In this document: in pieces, positions 18,927 to 26,783 of the stretch
How positions within the stretch are numbered: the first letter of the stretch is position 1
How the letters are laid out: each line of letters starts with the position of its first letter
Assembly: GCF_009731465.1 (NCBI RefSeq)
Contig: NZ_AP021887.1
Location: 1,668,001 to 1,732,000, forward strand
Reading direction: 5' to 3'
Origin: Streptococcus sp. 116-D4
GTDB taxonomy: Bacteria; Bacillota; Bacilli; Lactobacillales; Streptococcaceae
DNA: 64,000 nucleotides
Position numbers and translations under genes: made by a program
Notes under the pieces: model-generated
Seen by the model: only the letters and a program-made list of their open reading frames with translations
The model's database searches: none
Told to the model about the DNA's origin: nothing

Positions 18927-19601
18927 TTATTTGACGTAAACGACTTCTAATTTCCCAAAAACAACGTCTCCACGGATAATCAAGGTTTTGCTGGTTGGAG
19001 CTGTCGCCACTTCGACCTGCGGATTGCTAAACACTGATTCTACCCTAAGATCCACTTTCCAATGTTGAGGGATATAAATTGTTGCGCTTCCAAAAACTAC
19101 ATCCACACTTAAGATTGCTACATCACCTAGAATATTTGCATTATCATAGTAAATCTTAGCATCTCCAAAAACTGCTTCCACTTGGTCTTCTACCAAGTCT
19201 TGGTCTTGATTATAAAAAGTCCCACTACCAAAAATGATTTCCTTATCAGTAGAAACTTTTTTCTCTCTATTGCTCCACAATGTCTTTCCACTCCAAGTCT
19301 TATTCGAGTGAGTCAGCATGTTTACTCCGAGAACAATTAGAACTCCTGCCCAGAACAATGACTGATTAGGAATCGGTAAAATGTCATAAAAATGGTTAGC
19401 AATCATGAGGGCCACTAGAGCTGTAAAAGAGGCTGATGTCAGATGACGACGCAACAAAGCTCCAACTGATTGGTAGGCAAAAAATCCAATACCAATCAAA
19501 GGCCAAATGTACCCTCCCAGAGAAGGGATTCCAAAATTCCCCTGCAACAATACTAAAGCTGCCAATACTAGCAACACAATACCAAATGCTTTCTTTTTCA
19601 T
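18927..19601 (-). CDS. LiaF-like membrane protein (four TM segments, beta C-terminal domain)
   Basis: A 224-residue membrane protein. Residues 1-110 hold about four hydrophobic helices (AFGIVLLVLAALVLLQG, GYIWPLIGIGFFAYQSVG, FTALVALMIANHF, LFWAGVLIVLGVNML). Residues 120-224 are a beta-helical DUF2154/LiaF-type domain with repeated FGS/FGD turns (EIIFGSGTFY, EAVFGDAKIYY, DVVFGSATIYIP, DVVFGKLEVVYV). It is four bases downstream of a LytTR regulator, so one transcript. In other LytTR systems a membrane partner restrains the regulator (known for HdrRM and BrsRM); that role here is inference. Confidence 0.8.
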   Translation of the reverse strand: MKKKAFGIVLLVLAALVLLQGNFGIPSLGGYIWPLIGIGFFAYQSVGALLRRHLTSASFTALVALMIANHFYDILPIPNQSLFWAGVLIVLGVNMLTHSNKTWSGKTLWSNREKKVSTDKEIIFGSGTFYNQDQDLVEDQVEAVFGDAKIYYDNANILGDVAILSVDVVFGSATIYIPQHWKVDLRVESVFSNPQVEVATAPTSKTLIIRGDVVFGKLEVVYVK

Positions 19602-19605
19602 GTTC

Positions 19606-20052
19606 TTACCTCATGTTTCTTAGATTTTCTTTTAGGAGGGATTGATAGTGCCGTGACACGTGAACCTCCTTGTGGGTCTGATAAAAGGAAATAGTTCCTG
19701 TACCTGAAAAGGACTTGTCAACCGAGTAAACTTGCCGAATATTAGCAATGGTCGACTTGGATACTCGACTGAAATAGCGGGGCAGGATAGACTCTAGTTC
19801 ATAGAGCTTGAGTCTCACCTCGTAGGCCTCTTTCTGGGTATGGGCGTAAATCTTGCTACCTTCCGTCTCAAAGAAGAGGATTTCTGCCAAGTCTAAGTAA
19901 TACTCACCCGTCCCCTTATAAAAGATCAACCTAGGAGCCTTGGTTTCTTGCAAGAGTCGTTGCAAGTCAGCTATCTCATCTGTCAGGGCTGCAGCCTTGA
20001 TGACAATCTCTGTCTCAGTTAATTCACTATCAATCTCGATTCGTAACTTCAT
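19606..20052 (-). CDS. LytTR-family DNA-binding transcriptional regulator
   Basis: A 148-residue regulator without a receiver domain. The N-terminus (MKLRIEIDSELTETEIVI) is a short alpha/beta domain; residues about 45-145 are a LytTR DNA-binding domain (LAEILFFETEGSKIYAHT, LPRYFSRVSKSTIANIRQVYS). I start it at 20052 because GGAG lies five bases upstream; an ATG six codons earlier lacks a site. The next gene is a LiaF-like membrane protein. Its promoter has a 9-bp direct repeat with 12-base spacing, the layout used by ComE/HdrR-type LytTR proteins, suggesting self-regulation. Confidence 0.85.
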   Translation of the reverse strand: MKLRIEIDSELTETEIVIKAAALTDEIADLQRLLQETKAPRLIFYKGTGEYYLDLAEILFFETEGSKIYAHTQKEAYEVRLKLYELESILPRYFSRVSKSTIANIRQVYSVDKSFSGTGTISFYQTHKEVHVSRHYQSLLKENLRNMR

Positions 20053-20072
20053 CCTATCTCCTTTCTGCATCT

Positions 20073-20141
20073 ACTATACCAAAGGCCAGAAGACTTTACA
20101 AGGGCAAAAAAGCAAGTGGTTACTTTTGACCCGTAAGTGGT
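20073..20141 (-). promoter_or_regulatory. LytTR-gene promoter with a LytTR-type direct repeat
   Basis: On minus, the -35 TTGTAA (20101-20096), a 17-base spacer and -10 TATAGT (20078-20073) lie about 20 bases before the start codon. Ten bases upstream of the -35 are two direct repeats, ACCACTTAC (20141-20133) and ACCACTTGC (20120-20112), separated by 12 bases. A 9-12-9 arrangement with 21-bp period is the known binding pattern for LytTR regulators such as ComE and HdrR/BrsR. Caution: one repeat is also an arm of a terminator-like hairpin. Confidence 0.6.
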
Positions 20142-20163
20142 TACCAGGCCAAGCCCACTTGCT
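20106..20163 (-). terminator. Terminator-like hairpin after the PAP2 gene
   Basis: On minus, AGCAAGTGG (20163-20155) can pair with CCACTTGCT (20119-20111), followed by TTTTT, 8 bases past the PAP2 stop. The 35-base loop is long. It overlaps the LytTR direct repeat. Confidence 0.5.
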
Positions 20164-20170
20164 TTGCTTT

Positions 20171-20674
20171 TTAGAAAATAAAGAAAAGAATTCCCAAGAG
20201 GAGACCACAGACGTAGCCGACTAAAACATCCTTGGGATAATGAACACCCCCTAAAACTCGAACAAGACCGAGAATAGCTGATAAGACCAACAAAACCAAC
20301 CCCACAGGAAGATTTGCATGCAGGCAAGCCATGGAAATAATGGTTGCCGAAAAGACATGGCGGCTGGGCATTGAATTCCCAGAGCTGTCTTTATCTAGTA
20401 GCGGGACAATTTCCCAAGTTTCATAGGGACGCGGTTGATTGATCCACTTACGAACAAGCGTCAATAGGACAAAGCCAAAAGCTGGCACTAAAATATAAGA
20501 AGAAAGTTCTTTCCCAACCCCTTTACTTACAAAGTTTGTTCCCAACAGGGTCAAGTAAGCTAAGGGCATCAGAACTGTCATCATACGATTAAAGACTCGC
20601 ATCAAGTGTAATAGTTGTGGATGTCGAAGAAGACTTGATTTCCTCTTCTCGTACCACTCTTGATAGTTTTTCAT
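20171..20674 (-). CDS. PAP2-family membrane phosphatase
   Basis: A 167-residue integral membrane phosphatase of the PAP2 superfamily. The three catalytic motifs are KWINQPRP (motif 1), PSRHVFSA (motif 2, His as acid/base; the usual PSGH Gly is Arg here, a frequent variant) and RVLGGVHYPKDVLVG (motif 3, with His and Asp). Family members dephosphorylate lipid phosphates such as undecaprenyl pyrophosphate or phosphatidate; the substrate here cannot be fixed. It is two bases downstream of a DUF2200 gene. Confidence 0.85.
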   Translation of the reverse strand: MKNYQEWYEKRKSSLLRHPQLLHLMRVFNRMMTVLMPLAYLTLLGTNFVSKGVGKELSSYILVPAFGFVLLTLVRKWINQPRPYETWEIVPLLDKDSSGNSMPSRHVFSATIISMACLHANLPVGLVLLVLSAILGLVRVLGGVHYPKDVLVGYVCGLLLGILFFIF

Positions 20675-20676
20675 TT

Positions 20677-21033
20677 CTATTTCTCATACTTTTCTAGGAC
20701 CTGCTGGGCTGTTTTCCCCTTGGCAAGCCAGTCTACTAATTTGTCCAGACGACGGATTTCCCGCATCAGAGGATCCTCAATTTCCTCAATACGAACCCCA
20801 CAAATCGTTCCTGTAATCGCTATCCGTTCAGAAGCATAAGACGGCGCCTGTCGAAAAAAGTCTCCATAAGTAAGGTCTTTACTCAGACAAGCAAGGATGT
20901 CACTCATTTCATAACCTGTAAGCCAACTGGTCACTTGGTGAACGGATTCTGCCCTTCCCCCCTTTCGCTCAACCTTTGTAATTAAGGCTGGATAGACCGC
21001 AGAAAATTTCATATTGTATAATTTTTGACTCAT
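20677..21033 (-). CDS. DUF2200 family protein
   Basis: A 118-residue soluble protein with conserved blocks KLYNMKFSAVYPALITKVERKG and TGTICGVRIEEIEDPLMREI, ending LDKLVDWLAKGKTAQQVLEKYEK. This pattern fits DUF2200, whose function is unknown. GAGGAG precedes the ATG and a TATAAT box lies just upstream. It forms a two-gene unit with the PAP2 phosphatase. Confidence 0.8.
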   Translation of the reverse strand: MSQKLYNMKFSAVYPALITKVERKGGRAESVHQVTSWLTGYEMSDILACLSKDLTYGDFFRQAPSYASERIAITGTICGVRIEEIEDPLMREIRRLDKLVDWLAKGKTAQQVLEKYEK

Positions 21034-21064
21034 ACTCTCCTCTTTCTATTATACCAGTATAAAG

Positions 21065-21092
21065 AAGAAAAAGAAGGCCGTCAAGCCTTCTT
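21065..21092 (-). terminator. Intrinsic terminator of the MarR-ABC operon
   Basis: On minus, the perfect 8-bp stem AAGAAGGC/GCCTTCTT with a 6-base loop is followed by TTTCTTC, 6 bases past the stop of the second ABC gene. Confidence 0.8.
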
Positions 21093-21097
21093 TTGAT

Positions 21098-22855
21098 TTA
21101 TTCTTCTGCTTGGTCTTCTGTAAATTGACTATTGTAGAGGTCTGCATAGAAACCACCCTGAGCCATCAGCTCTTCATGATTGCCTTGCTCGATGATATTT
21201 CCATCTTTCATAACCAGAATCAAATCAGCATTGCGGATCGTTGACAAGCGGTGGGCGATAACAAAGGATGTGCGTCCCTCCATCAAACGGTCCATAGCCT
21301 TTTGAATCAACTCCTCCGTACGAGTATCAACTGAGGATGTTGCTTCGTCCAGAATCAAGAGCGGAGCATCTTTGAGCAGAGCACGAGCAATGGTCAAGAG
21401 TTGTTTCTGTCCGACTGACAAGGTCACTGTATCATCTAAAACTGTATCGTATCCATCAGGTAAGGTTGTGATGAAGTGATGGATTCCTACTGCTTTGGCA
21501 GCTTCAATCACTTCATCACTGATACCTGTTTGATTGTAGACGAGATTGTCACGAATGGTTCCTTCAAAGAGCCAGGTATCCTGCAAGACCATTGAAAAGG
21601 CATCGTGTACTTCTGAGCGCTTCATAGCCTTGGTATCCACACCATCAATGCGAATACTTCCCTTATCAATCTCATAGAATTTCATCAAGAGGTTAACAAT
21701 GGTCGTCTTCCCAGCACCAGTCGGTCCAACAATCGCGACCTTTTGGCCTGCATGAGCTGTCGCAGAAAAGTCATGAATGATTGTTCGCTCCGGTGTGTAG
21801 CCAAATGAAACTCTGTCAAAGACTACTTCACCCTTCGTGTTGGTCAATTGTCTTTCCTTATGAGATTCATCTTCCATTTCCTCTTCACCTAGAAATTCGA
21901 AGACACGAGTCATGGCTGCGCTAGCTTGTTGTAAGCTGGTAATTCCTTGGGCAATCTGTGATAAGGGTTGCGAGAAGGTTCGAACATAAACCATGAAGGC
22001 TACAATAATCCCGATACTGATATGCCCTTCAAGAGCCAAGGCAGCACCGACGATAATGACTAGAACATAACTAAAGTTGCCTACAAATATCATGGCTGGC
22101 ATCATAATTCCAGAGACAAACTGAGATTTCCAGATGCTATCATGTAGATTCTGATTCAAGCCTGCAAATGTTTCTTTTGCTGGTTCCACAGCATTATAGC
22201 TGGTCACCACATTGTGGCCAGAGTACATTTCTTCCACATAGCCATTTACAGCTGCTAGGTTGTTTTGTTGAGCTTTAAAGTAGCCTTGAGATTTAGCCAT
22301 AATCACTGAGACCGCTGCAAATCCAACAAGAGTTGAAACAACGGTTACCAGTGCCAAAATCCAGTTCATACCAAACATGGTAATCAAAACAGCAATCAGC
22401 AAGAAGCTAGCTGAAATCACTGTTCCCAAACTTTGGTTGAGAGATTGAGCGGCTGTATCAACATCATTCGTTACACGAGAAAGGGTGTCCCCTTGAGAAT
22501 GACGGTCAAAATAAGCAAGTGGCAAGCGATTGATTTTCTCAGCAATAGCTGTCCGCAAACGTTTTGAGAAATGTTGGATACTGGTTGAAAAAATGTAGGC
22601 TTGCGTATAGTTCAGGATAATCCCAAGCACATAGAGAATAACCAAAAAACTAGCAATACTTGAGACAGCTTCTAGGTCAATCTCTGTCATTAACCCATCT
22701 GAAATCAAATTGGTAATTTCTTTGATCTTAGTTGGTCCATAAACCGTGATAATACTTGAACAGATAGCCGCCACAACTGCGACTAGTAGAGGAAGTTGGA
22801 GACCTGCTAGAAAAGGTCTACACTGTTTCCATAAGGACATTTTCTTATTTTCCAT
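21098..22855 (-). CDS. ABC exporter half-transporter, subunit 2 (canonical Walker B, degenerate signature)
   Basis: A 585-residue type IV exporter half: six membrane helices (about 20-330), then a nucleotide domain with Walker A GPTGAGKTT, Walker B LLILDEATSSVD and H-loop IAHRLST. Its signature is TLSVGQKQL rather than LSGGQ. The partner upstream has the opposite pattern, so the pair forms one normal and one degenerate ATP site, as in LmrCD/PatAB-type heterodimers. I start at 22855 (MENKKMSLW) with GGAGG eight bases upstream, overlapping the first subunit by 11 bases. Likely a multidrug or peptide exporter; substrate unknown. Confidence 0.88.
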   Translation of the reverse strand: MENKKMSLWKQCRPFLAGLQLPLLVAVVAAICSSIITVYGPTKIKEITNLISDGLMTEIDLEAVSSIASFLVILYVLGIILNYTQAYIFSTSIQHFSKRLRTAIAEKINRLPLAYFDRHSQGDTLSRVTNDVDTAAQSLNQSLGTVISASFLLIAVLITMFGMNWILALVTVVSTLVGFAAVSVIMAKSQGYFKAQQNNLAAVNGYVEEMYSGHNVVTSYNAVEPAKETFAGLNQNLHDSIWKSQFVSGIMMPAMIFVGNFSYVLVIIVGAALALEGHISIGIIVAFMVYVRTFSQPLSQIAQGITSLQQASAAMTRVFEFLGEEEMEDESHKERQLTNTKGEVVFDRVSFGYTPERTIIHDFSATAHAGQKVAIVGPTGAGKTTIVNLLMKFYEIDKGSIRIDGVDTKAMKRSEVHDAFSMVLQDTWLFEGTIRDNLVYNQTGISDEVIEAAKAVGIHHFITTLPDGYDTVLDDTVTLSVGQKQLLTIARALLKDAPLLILDEATSSVDTRTEELIQKAMDRLMEGRTSFVIAHRLSTIRNADLILVMKDGNIIEQGNHEELMAQGGFYADLYNSQFTEDQAEE

Positions 22856-24614
22856 GTTCCAATTCCTCCTTCGATAGTTGTGAATAAGCAATTTCTTGGT
22901 AAACTTCATTGTTTGCAAGAAGTTCCTTGTGGGTGCCTTGTCCCACGACTTTACCTTGATCCAAGACTAAGATCAGGTCTGCATCCATAATGGTTGAAAT
23001 GCGTTGGGCAACGATCAACTTGGTCATGGATTGTGTTTTTTCAGCTAATACTTGACGCAAGATACGATCGGTCTTGTAGTCCAAGGCTGAGAATGAATCA
23101 TCAAAAATGAGAATCTCTGGTTTACGAGCCAAGGCGCGTGCAATGGCCAGACGTTGTCTTTGTCCACCTGAGAAATTGGTCCCACCTTGAGCTACTTCTG
23201 AAGCTATACCCGCTTCCTTATCTTCGATAAAGTTTTTAGATTGAGCCAATTCCAGAGCTTGCCACATGGCCGTCTCACTTAGTGGCGTTTCTTGACTCTT
23301 ACCAAAGTCGAGATTGCCCTTAACATCTCCAGAAAAGAGCACAGCTTTTTGAGGGATATAACCAACTTTATTACGCAAATCTTCTAAGTCATAATTCTGA
23401 ACATTGACGCCGTCTACTAGAATTTCTCCCTCTGACACATCATAAAAACGGGGTAAGAGGTTCACAAGCGTCGATTTACCAGAACCAGTTGATCCGATAA
23501 AGGCAATGGTTTGACCTGCTTCTGCCTTGAAGCTGACATGTTCCACAACTGCTTCTGAGTGTTTAGAGTAGCGGAAGGTTACGTCGCGGTATTCCACTTG
23601 ACCTTTTACAGAAGAGTTTGCTGTCTGTGGGTGACTAGGATTTTCAATAGAGGAATGAAGGTCTAGCACTTGATTGATACGCCCTGCAGAAACCAAGGTA
23701 CGAGGAAGAACGATAAAGAGAGCACCCATGAGCAAGAAGCCCATTACGACTTGCATAGCATAGGACATAAAGACTACCATATCACTAAATAGTGGTAGAC
23801 GCTCTGTCAAACTAGCATCGTTGATGAGATAGGCCCCAATCCAATAAATAGCCAAGATCAACCCACTGGAAATTGCCATCATAATAGGATTCATAATGGC
23901 CATCAAACGGTTGACAAAGAGATTAAGTCGCGTCACCTCATCATTAGCTTCTTCAAATTTCTTATCTTGGTAATCCTCAGCATTGTATGCACGAACTACT
24001 CGAATCCCAGTCAAACTTTCACGGGTGATGCTATTGAGTTTATCTGTCAATTTTTGGATGACAGATTGTTTAGGAAAGGCCAGAGTCATGAGAACAGTTG
24101 TCATCAAAACATTGACGATAACGGCCACCACTACTGCCCAGATCCAGTATTCTGACTTGCCAAGGATTTTTCCAATAGCCCAAAGCGCCATGATTGGTCC
24201 GCGAGTGACTACCTGAAGTCCCATCGTAAAGAGCATCTGAATCTGTGTGATATCATTAGTCGTCCGAGTCAATAGACTGGGAATTGAAAAACGTTTAATT
24301 TCTTTCTGGGAGTAATCCAAAACACGATTAAAAATATCGCTTCGTAGATGAGCCGTATAGGATGCTGCAACTCGAGCAGCAAAAAATCCAACTGTTACAG
24401 ATGATAGGAAGGCTAAGAATGACAAACCCATCATCTTAGTTGCTGGCGACCAAAGGTCTCCTAACTCCGTACCTGGCGTTACGAGTAATTCTGTTATTTT
24501 TGAAACGTAAGTCGGTACTTCTAACTCTAGATAGACCGAGCAACAGGTAAAGAGAACAGTTATTAGAATCATGCCCCACTCTTTTCCTGTGATACGCTTA
24601 GCAAGTTTCTTCAT
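22845..24614 (-). CDS. ABC exporter half-transporter, subunit 1 (canonical signature, Asp in place of catalytic Glu)
   Basis: A 589-residue half-transporter with six membrane helices (about 15-320) and a nucleotide domain. Walker A is GSTGSGKST, the signature NFSGGQRQR is intact, but Walker B reads ILIFDDSFSALD, with Asp where catalytic Glu is expected. The H-loop position reads VAQRIST, with Gln for His. These losses mark the inactive-site subunit of a heterodimer. It overlaps the MarR stop by 17 bases and subunit 2 by 11 bases, so all three genes are tightly coupled. Confidence 0.88.
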   Translation of the reverse strand: MKKLAKRITGKEWGMILITVLFTCCSVYLELEVPTYVSKITELLVTPGTELGDLWSPATKMMGLSFLAFLSSVTVGFFAARVAASYTAHLRSDIFNRVLDYSQKEIKRFSIPSLLTRTTNDITQIQMLFTMGLQVVTRGPIMALWAIGKILGKSEYWIWAVVVAVIVNVLMTTVLMTLAFPKQSVIQKLTDKLNSITRESLTGIRVVRAYNAEDYQDKKFEEANDEVTRLNLFVNRLMAIMNPIMMAISSGLILAIYWIGAYLINDASLTERLPLFSDMVVFMSYAMQVVMGFLLMGALFIVLPRTLVSAGRINQVLDLHSSIENPSHPQTANSSVKGQVEYRDVTFRYSKHSEAVVEHVSFKAEAGQTIAFIGSTGSGKSTLVNLLPRFYDVSEGEILVDGVNVQNYDLEDLRNKVGYIPQKAVLFSGDVKGNLDFGKSQETPLSETAMWQALELAQSKNFIEDKEAGIASEVAQGGTNFSGGQRQRLAIARALARKPEILIFDDSFSALDYKTDRILRQVLAEKTQSMTKLIVAQRISTIMDADLILVLDQGKVVGQGTHKELLANNEVYQEIAYSQLSKEELEHGK

Positions 24615-25059
24615 TCTTACCTCCTATTTTTTCTACATTTGCTTGTAGTTGACCCATGACTTCTTCAAAAATAGCGAGATTCTCTTCGGAAATGCCATCA
24701 AGCAAACTACGGTTCATTCGATCAAAGAATGATTTGATTTGTTTCATCTGAGAACGTGATTTTTCGGTCAAATGAACAAATTTCGCCCGTTTATCACTTG
24801 GACTCACTTCCAACTCTACCAAACCATTTTGCACCATACGCTTGACCAAATTACTAGCAACTGACTTGGTAATATTGAATTCTTGTTCAATATCCTTGAT
24901 GAGTGTTAATTCTTGTTCATGCTCACGACGTTCTAAAAAACGAATGACCTGCCCTTGCGGTCCCCCCATAAATTCAATACCACAACGCTTGGCTTCCTTT
25001 TGTACCATCAGATGTAACTGGTGACCAAAACGTTTAAAGACCAACATCGGTTTATCCAT
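24598..25059 (-). CDS. MarR-family transcriptional regulator
   Basis: A 153-residue winged-helix regulator: the central HTH is EFNITKSVASNLVKRMVQNGLVE, followed by the wing VSPSDKRAKFVHLTEKS. It is first in an operon with the heterodimeric ABC exporter, as expected for a repressor of its own drug-efflux genes. Its promoter is flanked by three similar operator-like palindromes (AGTTTC...GAGAACT). GGGAG precedes ATG. A ligand is not predictable. Confidence 0.9.
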   Translation of the reverse strand: MDKPMLVFKRFGHQLHLMVQKEAKRCGIEFMGGPQGQVIRFLERREHEQELTLIKDIEQEFNITKSVASNLVKRMVQNGLVELEVSPSDKRAKFVHLTEKSRSQMKQIKSFFDRMNRSLLDGISEENLAIFEEVMGQLQANVEKIGGKNEETC

Positions 25060-25081
25060 GCTTTCTCCCTTCTAAGTGAAA

Positions 25082-25171
25082 ATAGTTCTCTTGAGAACAA
25101 TTAAGTTTCCATGAGAACTATTTTATCATTTTCAGAAAAGATGTCAAGAAAAAAGTTTCTATGAGAACTAT
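25082..25171 (-). promoter_or_regulatory. MarR-ABC promoter with three operator-like palindromes
   Basis: On minus, TTGACA (25147-25142), a 16-base spacer and TAAAAT (25125-25120). The palindromic motifs, on the plus strand, are ATAGTTCTCTTGAGAACAAT (25082-25101), AAGTTTCCATGAGAACTAT (25103-25121) and AAGTTTCTATGAGAACTAT (25153-25171). Copy 2 abuts the -10, copy 1 covers the start of transcription and copy 3 lies upstream of the -35. This layout fits repression by the MarR protein; binding is inferred. Confidence 0.6.
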
Positions 25172-25251
25172 CTTGGTATAAATTGACATCAGCTCTTATT
25201 ATATCTACAATAAACACTATCTCACACGAACACAAATCCAGTTTACTAGAA

Positions 25252-25951
25252 ATGAGTCATTCACAAACGAAGCAAGAAGAACAGAAAAACTTAGGAATCC
25301 TTGCCATCATCTTTGGAACTCTGGCACTTCTTGGTTCTTGGATACCTATTGTAAACATCCTATCATTTTTCCTTGCCATTGCCTCTTTGTTTTTAGGAAT
25401 TTTTGGCATTGTCCTCAATCTCAGAAACCGTAAAACATTGGCTATTATTGGAGCAACCTTAGGTGTTATTTCCATTGTCATTGTTTTGATAATCTACTAA
25501 TATCTTTACTGACCTTGCCAGAACCTTTATTCACCCCTATAGAAAGATCACTTTTTCAACTAATGCTGGGGACTATGAACTGCCTGATAGCAGTACAGCT
25601 GAGGAAGATGACGAAGAGGATACCGGATTCTTCACTTGGGGTCAGGAACAGTTGAATACCTTGGTAAAAGAGGACACTTCTGATGGCGGGAAGGGAGGCA
25701 GCAACTACAAAGATAGTATCAGGAAACACGGAATCCCAGATTCAGAAACAGATTCGATTATGGGAGACTATGAAATAAAAAGAATCGCCTACCTCTCCCT
25801 AGGTTTTGAAAGCAAGGCTGTAATTCTAACCTTTGTAAAGCAGGAGAATAGACAATTTCTTCTAATTCATAAATTTTCGATCGGCCTGGAATCTCAAAAA
25901 GGACATGATAGCGGGATACGAATCCAACATAAAATAAAAGCGAACAGCTGA
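25252..25951 (+). pseudogene. Frameshifted DUF4190-type membrane protein with C-terminal SmpA-like domain
   Basis: ATG at 25252 opens MSHSQTKQEEQKNLGILAII, a DUF4190-like protein with two hydrophobic segments and a basic NLRNRK loop, stopping at 25500. The next frame is open from before this stop to 25951. It reads TNIFTDLARTFIHPYRKITF, an acidic linker EEDDEED, then WGQEQLNTLVKEDTSDGG and GIPDSETDSIMGDYEIKR, a small extracellular-type domain. An N-terminal membrane part followed by such a domain is a common streptococcal architecture, so I read one gene broken by a single frameshift near 25490. Alternatively the 82-residue membrane protein is functional alone. There is no clear ribosome site before 25252. 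Confidence 0.5.
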
Positions 25952-25967
25952 ATAACTGTTCGCTTTT
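25936..25967. terminator. Bidirectional terminator between the DUF4190-type gene and yebC
   Basis: The perfect 12-bp stem AAAAGCGAACAG/CTGTTCGCTTTT with an 8-base loop has a T-tract on either strand, serving both converging genes. Confidence 0.85.
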
Positions 25968-25970
25968 GAA

Positions 25971-26687
25971 TTAGAACCCGTCTACGTTAGTATAGATTTT
26001 TTGTACATCTTCGTCGTCTTCAAGGACGCTATAAAGTTTTTCAAAAGTTTCAAGGTCATCGCCTGACAATTCCACTTCTGACTGAGGAATCATTTCCAAT
26101 TCTGTCACTTGGAATTCTTCGACACCTGACTCACGAAGGGCAACGATGGCCTTATGAAGGTCAGTTGGAGCTGTGTAAACAGTGATTGTTCCTTCTTCTG
26201 CTTCTACATCGTCTACATCGACATCTGCTTCAAGCAAGAGCTCAAAGATAGCATCAGCGTCGTCACCAGCAAATACGATGACACCCTTGTTGTCAAAGAG
26301 GTAAGATACTGAACCTGAAGCTCCCATGTTACCACCGTTTTTACCAAAGGCGGCACGGACATTGGCAGCTGTACGGTTAACGTTTGAAGTCAAGGTATCA
26401 ACGATCAACATTGAACCATTTGGCCCAAAGCCTTCGTAACGTCCTTCTGTAAAGGTTTCGTCTGTATTTCCTTTTGCTTTATCGATTGCCTTATCAATAA
26501 CGTGTTTTGGCACTTGCGCTTGTTTAGCACGGTCGATAACAAATTTCAAAGCTGAGTTTGATTCTGGATCTGGATCACCTTTTTTAGCTGCTACATAGAT
26601 TTCTACACCAAATTTTGCATATACTTTAGAGTTAGCTCCATCTTTAGCCGTTTTCTTGGCTACGATATTGGCCCATTTACGTCCCAT
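25971..26687 (-). CDS. YebC/PmpR-family protein
   Basis: A 238-residue member of the YebC/TACO1 family, with the typical opening [20 protein letters not shown], the central [24 protein letters not shown] and [10 protein letters not shown]. Homologues have been described as DNA-binding regulators and, more recently, as translation factors helping ribosomes through proline stretches. Length is normal. AAAGGAG precedes ATG. Single-gene unit. Confidence 0.93.
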   Translation of the reverse strand: MGRKWANIVAKKTAKDGANSKVYAKFGVEIYVAAKKGDPDPESNSALKFVIDRAKQAQVPKHVIDKAIDKAKGNTDETFTEGRYEGFGPNGSMLIVDTLTSNVNRTAANVRAAFGKNGGNMGASGSVSYLFDNKGVIVFAGDDADAIFELLLEADVDVDDVEAEEGTITVYTAPTDLHKAIVALRESGVEEFQVTELEMIPQSEVELSGDDLETFEKLYSVLEDDEDVQKIYTNVDGF

Positions 26688-26783
26688 TAGGAATCTCCTT
26701 TTTTCACATTTTAATCTTTCTTATTATAACACAAGTTTTTTCGATTTTCACTAGAGGAAATGGATTTTATTCAGTAAATCCAA

